Assembly: GCA_027483425.1 (NCBI GenBank)
Contig: JAIXUR010000626.1
Location: forward strand, 1-34,253
Origin: Cyanobacteriota bacterium
GTDB lineage: Bacteria > Cyanobacteriota > Cyanobacteriia > Phormidesmidales > Phormidesmidaceae
Length of the DNA: 34,253 nt
Reading direction: 5' to 3'
Shown piece by piece: positions 1-8,927 of the stretch (positions are counted from its first letter, which is position 1; each line of letters begins with the position of its first letter). The notes beneath the pieces are model-generated. The model saw only the letters and a list, made by a program, of their open reading frames with translations. It did no database searches and was not told the origin of the DNA. The position numbers were made by a program, and so were the translations under genes.

Positions 1-843
1 CCGCCAAGAGACAGTCAAAACGCTGAATTTTGAGGCCATTAGCCTAGAACCTAGGTATAATCTGAGACGCTCTTTGGCTTTTCAAACAACCTCTTACCTG
101 AGGCTGGATCTATTCTTTCCCTTGTTTTAAGGTACTACCACCTATATTTCTTCTGTTACAGCGCTAGGCCCGAGCTCAAGGCCATAACCGAATAAACGTG
201 CTTATCACATCAGTAGCATTGTTACTTATCTATATATCTAATGGGCTTAGGAGAAGATTTCTGCACAATTGGCCCTTTAGCCTCATCTAATTCACTTGTT
301 GACTTTGCCCATCCTAAGTCAGCGGCATCTGACAGTAGCAGAATTCAAAGCTGGGTTCATAAAAGCTGAACACCTATGTAAAGCTGGTCTAGTCCAAGTT
401 TTTTTTATTGCTATTAGCTCCTTTGACCTGATATCGGCCAAGGATCGGAATGAGAACGATTCTCAGCCCTGGAATGACTCCATTGGGGAAAATCGTCATT
501 ATCTTGCCTTAAAGTTCTAGGGCTGGCCATCTCCTATCACAAAGGGTTCCCACTCCGGACGCTGAACTAAGCCCAGAGGGAGCTGGTCATCAAAATCCCA
601 GATGGGCAAGCAACTGCAACACTCTTGGGCGGAGTGTGCTGACGGGGATAATTAGTACATGTGTTTTAAATTAGAGATTTTCGTCTGCTGGCTAAGGGCT
701 CAGACGATGCCCCTGATCCTTTACACTAAGAACTGCAAGGAAGTCTTCGGTGCTGGTGATGATAGCCCTGGAGGTTATCTTCTTAAGGTACCCTCAGGCG
801 GCGTTAACCGACCCAGGGCGCAATACTTTTTAGTGATTTGCCC
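1..843. other. Gene-free, comparatively AT-rich upstream region
   Basis: I see no convincing gene here. Two short open frames (296-520 and 659-847, both +) lack any recognisable motif or ribosome binding site, and the second runs into the flavodiiron gene. The stretch is visibly richer in A and T than the coding DNA to the right. Its one clear element is a 23-nt sequence at 72-94 that recurs inverted at 24732-24754. Regulatory DNA for the flavodiiron gene probably lies in the last 150 bases, but I could not identify a sound promoter. Confidence 0.6.
72..94 (+). repeat. Dispersed 23-nt repeat, copy 1
   Basis: These 23 bases, with core GGCTTTTCAAACAACCTCT, match the reverse complement of 24732-24754 without a mismatch. 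A 23-nt match by chance is very unlikely in a window this size. From memory, sequences of the form GAGGTTGTTTGAAAAG are widespread in cyanobacterial intergenic DNA and at insertion-sequence ends. No transposase gene lies nearby, so this would be a remnant or a MITE end. Confidence 0.7.
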
Positions 844-2556
844 ATGAGTTCTCCCCCTCGCGACGTTCAAATCTATGCCATGGCGGCGGGTACTACGGTG
901 CTGCGCTGTCGCAGTTGGAACCGCCTGCGGTTTGAGATCGAGTACGGGCTCGAGCGGGGTACGACCGCCAATAGCTATCTGATCCAGGGCGATCGCACCG
1001 CCCTGATTGACCCTCCGGGCGAGTCGTTCAATGAAATCTTTTTGGCGGCCCTAGAGCGCCATATCGATCTATACCAGCTCAACTACATTATCTTGGGGCA
1101 CATCAACCCTAACCGAGCAGAAACCTTGAAGATTCTGCTCAAGCGACTGCCGGAGGTTACGGTCGTGTGCTCTAACCCGGCGGCCCTGGCTCTGAAGGAT
1201 CTGTTGCCCGATGCCTCACCGCGGCTACGGGCGATTCGCAGTGGCGAAGATCAACTCGATCTGGGCCAGGGCCACCATCTGAAATTTGAGCTGATTCCGA
1301 CCCCTCGCTATCCAGGGGGGCTGGCCACCTTTGACCCCTATACCGGGGTGCTGTACTCCGACAAGTTTTTTGGTGCCCACCGCTGCGACGATGCTGTGTT
1401 CGACCTCAGCTGGACGGATCTCCTAGAAGATCGCCGCTACTATTTTGACTGTTTGTTTGCCGCGAGTAGTCGACAGGTGCAGGTGGCCCTGGGGAAAATG
1501 GCTACCCTGCCCCTGCAAACCTTGGCACCGGGCCATGGGCCGGTGGCGCGCTACAGCCCGCGCGAGCTGTTTCAAAGCTACCGCGACTGGAGCCAAGCCC
1601 AAACCACCCAGGAACTCTCGGTGGCGCTGATCTACGCATCTGCCTACGGCAATACGGCGACCATTGCCCAGGCGCTGGCTCGGGGCATTACCAAGTCGGG
1701 AGTGGCGGTGGAGGCCATTAATGCCGAGCAGGCCAGTCCCGATGAGATTAAGACAGCGGTGGAAAACTCAGCTGGTTTTTTGCTCGGGTCGCCTACCCTA
1801 GGTGGTCATGCGCCTACCCCGATCCAAACAGCCCTGGGCATTGTGCTGTCGACGGCGTCTAAGACTCAGCCCGCTGGGGTATTTGGATCCTTTGGCTGGA
1901 GTGGCGAGGCGATTGATTTGCTGGAGAGTAAACTCAAAGACGGCGGTTATTCCCTAGCCTTTGAGTCGATCCGGATTAAATTTACCCCTACCGACGTCAC
2001 CCTCAAGTACTGCGAAGAAGTGGGCACCGACTTTGCCCAGTCGCTCAAGAAAGCGAAACGGGCCAAGCAGCCTCGGACCCCGGCCTCAGCGGTGGATCAA
2101 GCCGTGGGTCGGATTGTGGGGTCGTTGTGCATTGTCACGGCCCGCCAGGGGGATGTCTCGAGCGCTATGCTGGCCTCCTGGGTGTCTCAGGCGTCCTTTG
2201 CACCGCCGGGTTTCACGGTGGCAGTGGCTAAGGACCGGGCGATTGAGTCACTGATGTATCCAGGCAGTTCCTTTGTGTTGAATATTTTGGCGGAGGGGCG
2301 TCACCTGGGGCCCATGAAGCATTTTCTCAAGCCCTTTTCCCCGGGAGAGGATCGCTTTGAGGGGGTACCAATTACCCTGGCTGAAAGCGGTGTACCTATT
2401 TTGACCGAAGCGATCGCCTACTTGGACTGTACCGTTGCCCAACGCATGGAATGCGGCGATCACTGGCTGGTGTACGCCACCGTTCAGGCCGGACGGGTGC
2501 TAGACGGCGACGGTAAAACGGCGATTCACCACCGGAGAACCGGCACCCACTACTAA
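844..2556 (+). CDS. flv1: Class C flavodiiron protein, Flv1 type (diflavin flavoprotein)
   Basis: In the Mehler-like reaction Flv1 acts with Flv3 to reduce O2 to water using electrons from the photosystem I acceptor side. Three domains are visible: metallo-beta-lactamase-like (about residues 30-245), flavodoxin (about 255-400, motif YASAYGNTATIAQAL) and a C-terminal flavin reductase domain (about 425-570). The usual diiron motif HxExDH is replaced by HINPNR (H86, N88, N90). The later His and Asp ligand positions appear as Arg in TPRYPGG and Lys in SDKFFGAH; the last His (PGHGP) remains. This loss of ligands is known for Flv1 and Flv2 but not Flv3 and Flv4. I chose ATG 844 over an in-frame TTG at 838. 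No flv3 partner is in the window. Flv1 is preferred over Flv2 from overall sequence recall. Confidence 0.88.
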   Translation: MSSPPRDVQIYAMAAGTTVLRCRSWNRLRFEIEYGLERGTTANSYLIQGDRTALIDPPGESFNEIFLAALERHIDLYQLNYIILGHINPNRAETLKILLKRLPEVTVVCSNPAALALKDLLPDASPRLRAIRSGEDQLDLGQGHHLKFELIPTPRYPGGLATFDPYTGVLYSDKFFGAHRCDDAVFDLSWTDLLEDRRYYFDCLFAASSRQVQVALGKMATLPLQTLAPGHGPVARYSPRELFQSYRDWSQAQTTQELSVALIYASAYGNTATIAQALARGITKSGVAVEAINAEQASPDEIKTAVENSAGFLLGSPTLGGHAPTPIQTALGIVLSTASKTQPAGVFGSFGWSGEAIDLLESKLKDGGYSLAFESIRIKFTPTDVTLKYCEEVGTDFAQSLKKAKRAKQPRTPASAVDQAVGRIVGSLCIVTARQGDVSSAMLASWVSQASFAPPGFTVAVAKDRAIESLMYPGSSFVLNILAEGRHLGPMKHFLKPFSPGEDRFEGVPITLAESGVPILTEAIAYLDCTVAQRMECGDHWLVYATVQAGRVLDGDGKTAIHHRRTGTHY

Positions 2557-2595
2557 GCGCTTTGGTGAGGCGCTTTGGGTAAGCGCTTCGGTGAG
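2557..2595 (+). repeat. Three tandem 13-nt repeats just after the flavodiiron stop codon
   Basis: Starting at the base after the stop codon are GCGCTTTGGTGAG, GCGCTTTGGGTAA and GCGCTTCGGTGAG, followed by AGCGCC. The third unit plus the next bases can form a GCGCT/AGCGC stem. No T run follows, so a classical terminator is not supported. Confidence 0.7.
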
Positions 2596-2936
2596 AGCGC
2601 CTGGGGCGACTGGGATTGATCGGGCGGTGAGTAGGCTGGAACGTCGATGGTTTTGTCGTGGCTGCGGCCTTGCCACTATTAAGCTGCGTAAACGACTGGC
2701 CCTGAATTGGTTACGCCATAACCGAATGTGCTACCAGTAGGGATACGGGTTAGGGGGCTAAGGGGCTTAACTGGAGCACTTTTCAGCCTGCTATAGGGCC
2801 AGCGGTCTAGAACGCCCTGAGGGAGTTGCCGTTGGTTACAGAATGATACGGCCCTGTAGGCAGCACCGCCCGGCGGGAATTTAGCCTCTGGCGCCGACGA
2901 TGACGGCTTAGCAATCGCCTTTAAAGATCAAGGTTT
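2596..2936. other. Intergenic region between flv1 and menF
   Basis: I see no gene in these 341 bases. The menF ribosome binding site is probably AAGG at 2930-2933, close to the ATG at 2937. No convincing promoter or riboswitch could be recognised. Confidence 0.5.
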
Positions 2937-4373
2937 ATGCCTGTTGTTTCTTACTGTTCCTATCGCAGCCAGGATTTGTCATCAGCCTATGCGTTTATCG
3001 ATCGCTGGCTAGGTCATGCAAAGGCGAGTCATCAACCCCAGTTGGTTAGTTTGAGCTTTGACATTGCTCCGGTAGATCCGTTGGCGGTGTTGGCCCGGTT
3101 GGCCGATCGTCGCGATCGCCACCTGTATATGGAAAACTCCAGGGCCGGGGAATCGGTGGTGGGCTTTGGGACGACCCTGTTTTATCAAACCGATGGGGCA
3201 CGTCGGTTTGCCCATGTGCGGCGGTTTATTGATCAGTGGCGCAGTAAAACCCGTCGGTACAGCGAGGCCGGGGGAACGGCGGCCCTAGGCGGGGCCGACT
3301 GGGCCCGCTTTTTTTGCGCGTTCACCTTTTTTCCGGAGGGCGCGGGGGGAGATGGGGCCTTTCGGGCCGCGACGGTCATCCTGCCCCAGTGGCAGCTGGT
3401 GCAGTACGATACCCGAGGGGTGTTGACCCTCAACCATCTGGTGACGGCCACCACCAATGTGGGCGCCCTGGTCGACTCCCTCGCCGAACAGCTACAGGCG
3501 GTAGAGCGCCTAGGGCAGCAGCCCTGGGGAGAACCACTGGGTCGCTTAGCCCCACCGGCCCAGCCAGCCCCAGAGGCCGGTCAGCGGTTTAAGGCAGCGG
3601 TTAGCCGGGCCCTGGGACATATGACGCGGCATTCGGTGCAAAAAATCGTGCTGGCCCATGCCCTTGACTGGGTCAGTACCGAACCCTTTCAGCCCCTGGC
3701 TTCCCTGGGGCGGCTACGACAGCGCTACCCCGACTGCCACGTCTTTTCCCTCAGCCATGGGGACAATAAAACCTTCATGGGGGCCAGTCCAGAGCGACTG
3801 CTGAGGCTAGCCCAGGGGAGGTTGGTGACCGATGCCCTGGCGGGATCTGCACCACGGGGAGCTACCCCCCAAGAGGATGACCGCCTGACTCAGGGACTGC
3901 TGCACAACCCTAAGGAACGGGGGGAGCACTGTTTGGTGGTGGAATTCTTGGCTCGACAGCTCCAGGAGGTGGGGCTGCGCCCTCAGTACCAGCAACCGCC
4001 TGGGATCCTTCGCCTTTCTAATATTCAACATTTGCATACGCCCATGTGGGCCACCGTGCCTCGGCAAATTCATCCGCTGCACATTGTAGAAGCCCTGCAC
4101 CCCACCCCCGCCGTGGCCGGAGTGCCGACCCGGGAGGCCTGTGACCAAATTCTGCGCTTTGAAGATTTTGACCGGGGTCTTTACGCGGCCCCGCTCGGGT
4201 GGGTGGGGGCCAACGGCGATAGCGAGTTTATTGTGGGCATTCGTTCGGCTCTGATTGCCGATACTAGGGCTCGCCTGTACGCCGGGGCCGGGATTGTGGC
4301 CGGGTCTGACCCCGATCGCGAGTGGGCCGAAATTAAGCTCAAGTTTCGCGCCTTAGGGGAGTCGCTGGTGTAG
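2937..4373 (+). CDS. menF: Isochorismate synthase (menaquinone/phylloquinone pathway)
   Basis: This enzyme converts chorismate to isochorismate, the first committed step towards the naphthoquinone ring; in cyanobacteria the product is phylloquinone, the photosystem I cofactor. The 478-residue protein has a variable N-terminal half and a C-terminal chorismate-binding domain. Conserved blocks include QKIVLAHALD with the catalytic-base lysine, GASPERLLRL, the LAGSAPRG turn, HPTPAVAGVPTREA, and the C-terminal GSDPDREWAEIKLK carrying Mg-binding glutamates. The start is ATG 2937. It is followed after 11 bases by menD, whose product uses isochorismate, so the two are almost certainly cotranscribed. 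The pathway neighbour argues against salicylate or anthranilate synthase functions. Confidence 0.93.
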   Translation: MPVVSYCSYRSQDLSSAYAFIDRWLGHAKASHQPQLVSLSFDIAPVDPLAVLARLADRRDRHLYMENSRAGESVVGFGTTLFYQTDGARRFAHVRRFIDQWRSKTRRYSEAGGTAALGGADWARFFCAFTFFPEGAGGDGAFRAATVILPQWQLVQYDTRGVLTLNHLVTATTNVGALVDSLAEQLQAVERLGQQPWGEPLGRLAPPAQPAPEAGQRFKAAVSRALGHMTRHSVQKIVLAHALDWVSTEPFQPLASLGRLRQRYPDCHVFSLSHGDNKTFMGASPERLLRLAQGRLVTDALAGSAPRGATPQEDDRLTQGLLHNPKERGEHCLVVEFLARQLQEVGLRPQYQQPPGILRLSNIQHLHTPMWATVPRQIHPLHIVEALHPTPAVAGVPTREACDQILRFEDFDRGLYAAPLGWVGANGDSEFIVGIRSALIADTRARLYAGAGIVAGSDPDREWAEIKLKFRALGESLV

Positions 4374-4384
4374 ACTACCTGCCC

Positions 4385-6163
4385 ATGAGCTTTGATTTTT
4401 CTAATACCAATACCCTCTGGGCCTCGGTGCTGGCGGCAACCCTGGCCCGGCTAGGGCTCAAGACAGCGGTCATTTCGCCCGGTTCCCGATCTACTCCGTT
4501 GACGGTAGCCCTGGCCAGTCACCCCAACCTTGAAGCCATTCCGGTGCTAGACGAACGCTCGGCGGCCTTCTTTGCCCTGGGGCTGGCCCGCCGTACCGGT
4601 CTTCCGGTGGCCCTCGTCTGCACCTCGGGCACGGCCGGGGCCAACTACTACCCAGCCCTGATCGAGGCCCGTGAAAGCCGGATACCCCTGCTGGTGCTCA
4701 CCGCCGATCGCCCCCCGGAACTGCGGGACTGTGGCTCGGGCCAAACCATTGACCAGCAAAAGCTGTTTGGGGCTTTTCCCGTCTGGTACGCCGAGCTGGC
4801 GGTGCCGGTGGCCGATGGCGATCTGCTGCGCTACCTGCGGCAAACCCTGGTGCAGGCGTGGCAGCGATCGCTCTACCCGGTGGCCGGGCCGGTGCATTTA
4901 AACTGCCCCTTTCGCGACCCCCTGGCCCCCGTGGCGGATGGCTCGGTGGAGCACTTGAAGGCCACCCTGGACGATCGCTTCTTGGCCGCTGTGATGCCCA
5001 CCACCGAGGTTCTGAGGGGGGCTGGCACCGCCGCCGCTCTGCCGCTACTGGAGAATTGGCGACCGGGCGATCGCGGTTTAATCATCGCTGGCCCGGCCCA
5101 GCCCCTCGATCCGATCGCCTACTGCAAGGCAGTGGCCGCCCTGGCCGAGCATCTCGGCTGGCCCGTGTTAGCGGAAGGGCTCTCTCCCCTGCGCAACGCC
5201 GCTGCCCTCAATCCGTATTTGGTCAGCACCTACGACCTAGTTCTGGGCCAGCCTGCCTGGGCGGTGGATCTGGCCCCCACCCAGGTGATTCAGCTCGGCC
5301 CCCTGCCGACTAGCAAGACGCTACGCCAGTGGCTGCAAGCCACCCAACCCCGCCGTTGGGTACTCGATCCCGCTGGGGCTAACCTCGACCCCCTCCATGG
5401 CCCGGCCATCCCCACCCCCGTCGCCCTAGATTCCCTGGTGCTGTCTATACCGCCGTCCCAGCCCCATTGCCCCAGGTCTCCCTACCTGGAGCAATGGTTG
5501 GCCCTAGAACAGACCCTGCGTCACCATCTGAATGCCGCTCTGGACGCCCTGGCAGAACCCTTTGAGGGCAAAGTGCCCTGGTTGCTGGCCCGTTGTCTGC
5601 CCCTGGGCACGTCCCTCGTGATTGCCAACAGTATGGCCATCCGGGATGTGGAGTGGTTTTGGTCGCCGGGCGATCGCGGCATTCGTCCCTACTGCAACCG
5701 AGGGGCCAACGGCATCGACGGTACCCTCTCCACTGCCCTCGGCGTAGCCCACGGTGGCCCCCCCACGGTGCTGCTAACGGGGGATCTGGCCCTTCTCCAC
5801 GACACCAACGGCTGGTTGAGCGTACCCCGGCTGCGCGGCCACCTGACCGTGGTGGTGGTCAACAACCACGGCGGGGGAATTTTCGAGCGCTTGCCCATTG
5901 CCACGACGCCATCCCTGGGTCCAGACCTGTTTGAAACTTTTTTTGCCACGCCCCAAACCATCGATCTCAATCATCTCTGTGCCGCCTACGGCGTTAGCTA
6001 TGAGCGAGTTGACACCTGGGCCCAGATGGAGGCCAGCCTGGGTAGGCTACCTGCCCAAGGCGTGCGGCTGCTGGAGGTGCGGTGCGATCGCAAACAGTCC
6101 CATGCCCGTCGCCAACAGCTCCTGACCGCCCCATTTATTCACCCACCACCCACCCATCCCTAA
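4385..6163 (+). CDS. menD: SEPHCHC synthase, thiamine-diphosphate enzyme of phylloquinone synthesis
   Basis: MenD (2-succinyl-5-enolpyruvyl-6-hydroxy-3-cyclohexene-1-carboxylate synthase) joins isochorismate with 2-oxoglutarate in a decarboxylative addition that needs thiamine diphosphate and Mg. The 592-residue length fits the family. Visible blocks are SPGSRSTPLTVAL near the N-terminus, the glutamate-bearing DERSAAFFALGLAR, DRPPELRDCGSGQTIDQ, NRGANGIDGTLSTA, and the cofactor motif starting at GDLALLHDTNGW and ending at NNHGGGIFERLP. The start is ATG 4385, 11 bases after menF. Its stop codon overlaps by 4 bases the stop of the convergent sensor kinase gene. Confidence 0.95.
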   Translation: MSFDFSNTNTLWASVLAATLARLGLKTAVISPGSRSTPLTVALASHPNLEAIPVLDERSAAFFALGLARRTGLPVALVCTSGTAGANYYPALIEARESRIPLLVLTADRPPELRDCGSGQTIDQQKLFGAFPVWYAELAVPVADGDLLRYLRQTLVQAWQRSLYPVAGPVHLNCPFRDPLAPVADGSVEHLKATLDDRFLAAVMPTTEVLRGAGTAAALPLLENWRPGDRGLIIAGPAQPLDPIAYCKAVAALAEHLGWPVLAEGLSPLRNAAALNPYLVSTYDLVLGQPAWAVDLAPTQVIQLGPLPTSKTLRQWLQATQPRRWVLDPAGANLDPLHGPAIPTPVALDSLVLSIPPSQPHCPRSPYLEQWLALEQTLRHHLNAALDALAEPFEGKVPWLLARCLPLGTSLVIANSMAIRDVEWFWSPGDRGIRPYCNRGANGIDGTLSTALGVAHGGPPTVLLTGDLALLHDTNGWLSVPRLRGHLTVVVVNNHGGGIFERLPIATTPSLGPDLFETFFATPQTIDLNHLCAAYGVSYERVDTWAQMEASLGRLPAQGVRLLEVRCDRKQSHARRQQLLTAPFIHPPPTHP

Positions 6164-7251
6164 GCCTGGGGCAGCCAAAACGTAAACTCCGTCCCCTGCC
6201 CTACCTGGCTTTTGACCTCAATGGTGCCCCCCTGCACCTCCACCAAGCGGCGGCAGATGGTCAACCCCAGGCCAGTGCCACCAGAGCTGCGGTTGCGGGA
6301 GCGATCGGCCCGCCAGAAGCGCTCAAACACGTAGGGTACATCCTCCTCAACGATACCAATGCCGGTGTCAGCCACGCTCACGTACACCCGTCCCGGCTGG
6401 GCCCAGGCGTTGACCGTAACCGATCCTTTTTCGGTGTAGCGCAGCGCATTGCTCAGCAGGTTGATGACAATTTGCTCAATGCGACTGGGGTCGGCGTAGA
6501 CCGAGGGCAGATCTGGCGGACACTGCAGGGTAATGACCACCCCCTCCTGGCTGACAAATTGGTCGGCAAAGGGCCGTACCAAGCCGCTCAGGAGGGGGCA
6601 CAGGGCGATCGCTTGGGCTTGGATGGGGAGGTAGCCTGCCTCTAGCTTAGACAGCTCTTGTAGGTCATTGACCAGGCGCTGAAGGCGGGTCGTTTCTCCC
6701 GCCAGCCGCTGGTATAGCTCGGGCTCGGGGGAGACAGTACCATCGGCCAACCCCTCCAAGTAGCCGTAGATAATGGTCAGGGGTGTGCGCAACTCGTGGG
6801 TGAGGTCGCCAATCAACTCGCGGCGGTGCTCTTCGACCCCTTCCAGGTCTGCCGCCATGCGGTTAAAGCTGCTGGCCAACCGCTGAATTTCTAAAATTTC
6901 TGAGGGCGGCACCCGTTCATCCATGTGGCCCGCCGCAAAGGAGCGGGTCACTTCGGCCATTTGATCCAGGGGCCGAATAATGCGCCGTGACACCCAGTAG
7001 CTCAGTCCTCCGGCGGTGCCGCCACCCACCAGAATGGCCCACAGCATGCCCCGACTCCAGGCAGCCTCAAACCCCTTCACCAACTGGGTACGCCGCTCCA
7101 CATTCAGCACGCCATTCTCGTAGCGCTCAATGTAGACAACAAAGAGGCGCGGGCTATACAGGCGGCCAATGATCACCAGGGTGAGAATGCCCACCCCCAT
7201 CACCGCTAGGTGCGAGAGAAACAGTCGACTACGCAGGCTAATTTTGGCCAT
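6160..7251 (-). CDS. Membrane sensor histidine kinase (HAMP-HisKA-HATPase)
   Basis: A 363-residue two-component kinase. There is one transmembrane segment at about residues 10-32, a very short external loop of about 35 residues, a second segment at about 68-88, then a HAMP linker. The HisKA H-box is THELRTPLTI with phospho-acceptor H152. The ATPase domain has an N-box (INLLSNALRY, N264 and N267), DTGIGI, FERFWRADRSR and GGTGLGLTI. The small sensor loop suggests it reads the membrane or a partner protein rather than a large ligand. No response regulator is adjacent, so it is an orphan kinase with unknown target. It converges on menD with a 4-base overlap of stop codons. I could not assign it to a named cyanobacterial Hik. 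Confidence 0.9.
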   Translation of the reverse strand: MAKISLRSRLFLSHLAVMGVGILTLVIIGRLYSPRLFVVYIERYENGVLNVERRTQLVKGFEAAWSRGMLWAILVGGGTAGGLSYWVSRRIIRPLDQMAEVTRSFAAGHMDERVPPSEILEIQRLASSFNRMAADLEGVEEHRRELIGDLTHELRTPLTIIYGYLEGLADGTVSPEPELYQRLAGETTRLQRLVNDLQELSKLEAGYLPIQAQAIALCPLLSGLVRPFADQFVSQEGVVITLQCPPDLPSVYADPSRIEQIVINLLSNALRYTEKGSVTVNAWAQPGRVYVSVADTGIGIVEEDVPYVFERFWRADRSRNRSSGGTGLGLTICRRLVEVQGGTIEVKSQVGQGTEFTFWLPQA

Positions 7252-7363
7252 GGCATGGGGAGAATTAGAGCTTGGCCAGATCGGGGGCGGCAGGAGTCCA
7301 GCGGGGCCAACTGGGCTAGGCGTCCACTCACACAGCGGTGACAGGCCGTGGATGATGGACGTT

Positions 7364-7591
7364 CTAGATGGGAGTGTTCTGCAGGTCGGGTTGTTCTTCG
7401 GGCAAAATAGCCCCCTCTACGGGGCAGACCTGCAGGCAAATACCACAGTCAATACAGGTTGAAAAGTCAATCCAGTACCAGTCGGTGCCTTTGGCATTTT
7501 TGGCCGGCCCTTCATGGATGCAGGCTACCGGACAGGCATCGACGCAGTCAGCTACGCCTTCACAAACATTGGTCACAATAGTGTGGGCCAC
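7364..7591 (-). CDS. Small bacterial-type ferredoxin with two iron-sulphur cluster motifs
   Basis: A 75-residue soluble electron carrier with eight cysteines. The C-terminal motif is a classical CIDCGICLQVCP (C46, C49, C52, C56). The N-terminal motif is atypical: C10, C16, C20 and C24 (C-x5-C-x3-CP-x2-C), intermediate between two-[4Fe-4S] ferredoxins and 7Fe ferredoxins, so the first cluster type is uncertain. The start is GTG 7591, supported by the strong Shine-Dalgarno sequence GAGGAGA (complement of 7596-7602) just upstream. From memory it resembles the short Synechocystis ferredoxin Ssr3184. It lies between the sensor kinase and hisZ on the same strand. Confidence 0.88.
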   Translation of the reverse strand: MAHTIVTNVCEGVADCVDACPVACIHEGPAKNAKGTDWYWIDFSTCIDCGICLQVCPVEGAILPEEQPDLQNTPI

Positions 7592-7691
7592 AATCTCTCC
7601 TCACGGGCATAGAACGCTGAACTGGCCCTGGCCCAAACGCTGACTCCATGGGAGCCTTTGGCCAGAACCGGGGCATTAACCATCCCCCACG

Positions 7692-8927
7692 TTAGTTGAG
7701 AGCTTCAATATCTGGCAACCCATCGGGACCAATCCAGGCGATGCGGCTAATGCGCCGCTGGCGCGCCAGGGCGCGGGTCGCCGCTGGGGGTTCTCCGACC
7801 GACAGGTGAACTTCGGCTCGCACCAGGCTGGGGGAGGTGCGGAGGGTGTGGGCGTAGGTAAAGGCTGCGGCCGTTGCCTGGGGCACGGTGGGCACCACGA
7901 GCCAGTCGCTGGGGGGCGTATCCTGGGGCAGGTAACCCGTGGGCAGCAGCGTCTGGTGCAGGGTTTCCATATTTAGAACAAAGCCAATGCCCGGAAAGCC
8001 TTGCCCCTGGCCTTGAAAGACCCCCAGCAGGTGGTCGTAGCGGCCTCCCTGACCCAGTACCTGGCACCCTTGGTCGGGGCCTGTGACCACCTCAAACACC
8101 AAACCCGTGTAGTAGTCAAAGGGGCGAATGAGGCTCAGATCTAGGGTGAGGGCCGGGCCGGGGCGATCGCCATCTTCCCGGGTCACCTCCCGCAGCAGGG
8201 CCACCAACGATTTCAGTCCTGCTACCGTTTCCGCTGTATCCAGGTCGAGCTCAAGGTGGCCTAAGGCCTGGAGCACATCTTCAGGATGGCCCCGCAGGTC
8301 AAGCAGGTACAGGGCATGCTGGTGCAACTCCGGCGGCAGACCCATCCCCTCTAGGGCCACTCGATCCAAGCTAGCGAGGGCTTGGCGCACCGCCTGACGT
8401 TGGTCGGGCGCAAAGGGCTCTAGCAAAGCCTGGGTCAGTTGGGCGTTGCCCAAAATCAAACACCAGGTGTCGAGATGGAGGCTCTTGAGACAGTCCATCA
8501 GCAACAGCAAAATCTCGGCATCGGCAACCGTGGCCCCCGCCCCTAGCAATTCAACCCCCGCCTGGTAAAACTCCTGCTGGCTACCGTGGCTCCCCTGGGC
8601 CGCCTGGCGAAAGACGTTGGCGTTGTAGTACAGGCGCTGGGGATAGGTGACGCGGGCCAGGCGGGTGACAGCGGTGCGGGCAATGGAAGCGGTCAGCTCG
8701 GGGCGTAGCCCCAGCCGTTTGCCAGCTGCAGGCTGGAGCTCAATCACGGCCTCCTGGTCAATGGCTCCACCGGCCATCAGGGTATCCATCCGTTCTACCG
8801 TGGAGGTAATGATGCGGTGGTAACCCCAGCGCTGAAAAACTTGCTCTAGGCGATCTTCAATCCAGTGCTTTTGGGCGACATCTAAGGGCAGCAGATCGCG
8901 GGCACCGGCCGGGGGGGGATAGATCAT
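7692..8927 (-). CDS. hisZ: ATP phosphoribosyltransferase regulatory subunit
   Basis: HisZ is a catalytically inactive histidyl-tRNA-synthetase paralogue. It binds short-form HisG and confers activity and histidine feedback on the first step of histidine synthesis. The 411-residue protein begins with the class II-like YPPPAGARDLLP, has the motif-2 block LRPELTASIAR (about 74-84), and later DYYTGLVFEV and QGGRYDHLLG. It lacks the long anticodon-binding domain expected of HisS, and the C-terminus is a short degenerate domain, which favours HisZ. Its ATG overlaps the upstream J-domain gene's stop codon (ATGA at 8924-8927), so translation of the two is probably coupled. hisG is not in the window. 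Confidence 0.88.
   Translation of the reverse strand: MIYPPPAGARDLLPLDVAQKHWIEDRLEQVFQRWGYHRIITSTVERMDTLMAGGAIDQEAVIELQPAAGKRLGLRPELTASIARTAVTRLARVTYPQRLYYNANVFRQAAQGSHGSQQEFYQAGVELLGAGATVADAEILLLLMDCLKSLHLDTWCLILGNAQLTQALLEPFAPDQRQAVRQALASLDRVALEGMGLPPELHQHALYLLDLRGHPEDVLQALGHLELDLDTAETVAGLKSLVALLREVTREDGDRPGPALTLDLSLIRPFDYYTGLVFEVVTGPDQGCQVLGQGGRYDHLLGVFQGQGQGFPGIGFVLNMETLHQTLLPTGYLPQDTPPSDWLVVPTVPQATAAAFTYAHTLRTSPSLVRAEVHLSVGEPPAATRALARQRRISRIAWIGPDGLPDIEALN

Noticed and set aside
296..520. 74-codon frame in the left gene-free region.
   Set aside because: Composition is not coding-like, it has no motif, and the start is not supported.
659..847. Short plus-strand frame just before the flavodiiron gene.
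   Set aside because: No motif, no ribosome binding site and it overlaps the real gene start.
181..2727. 13-nt identity GCCATAACCGAAT at 181-193 and 2715-2727.
   Set aside because: Several 13-base matches are expected by chance in 34 kb.
6082..6645. 187-codon plus-strand frame after menD.
   Set aside because: It is the antisense of the sensor kinase ATPase domain.
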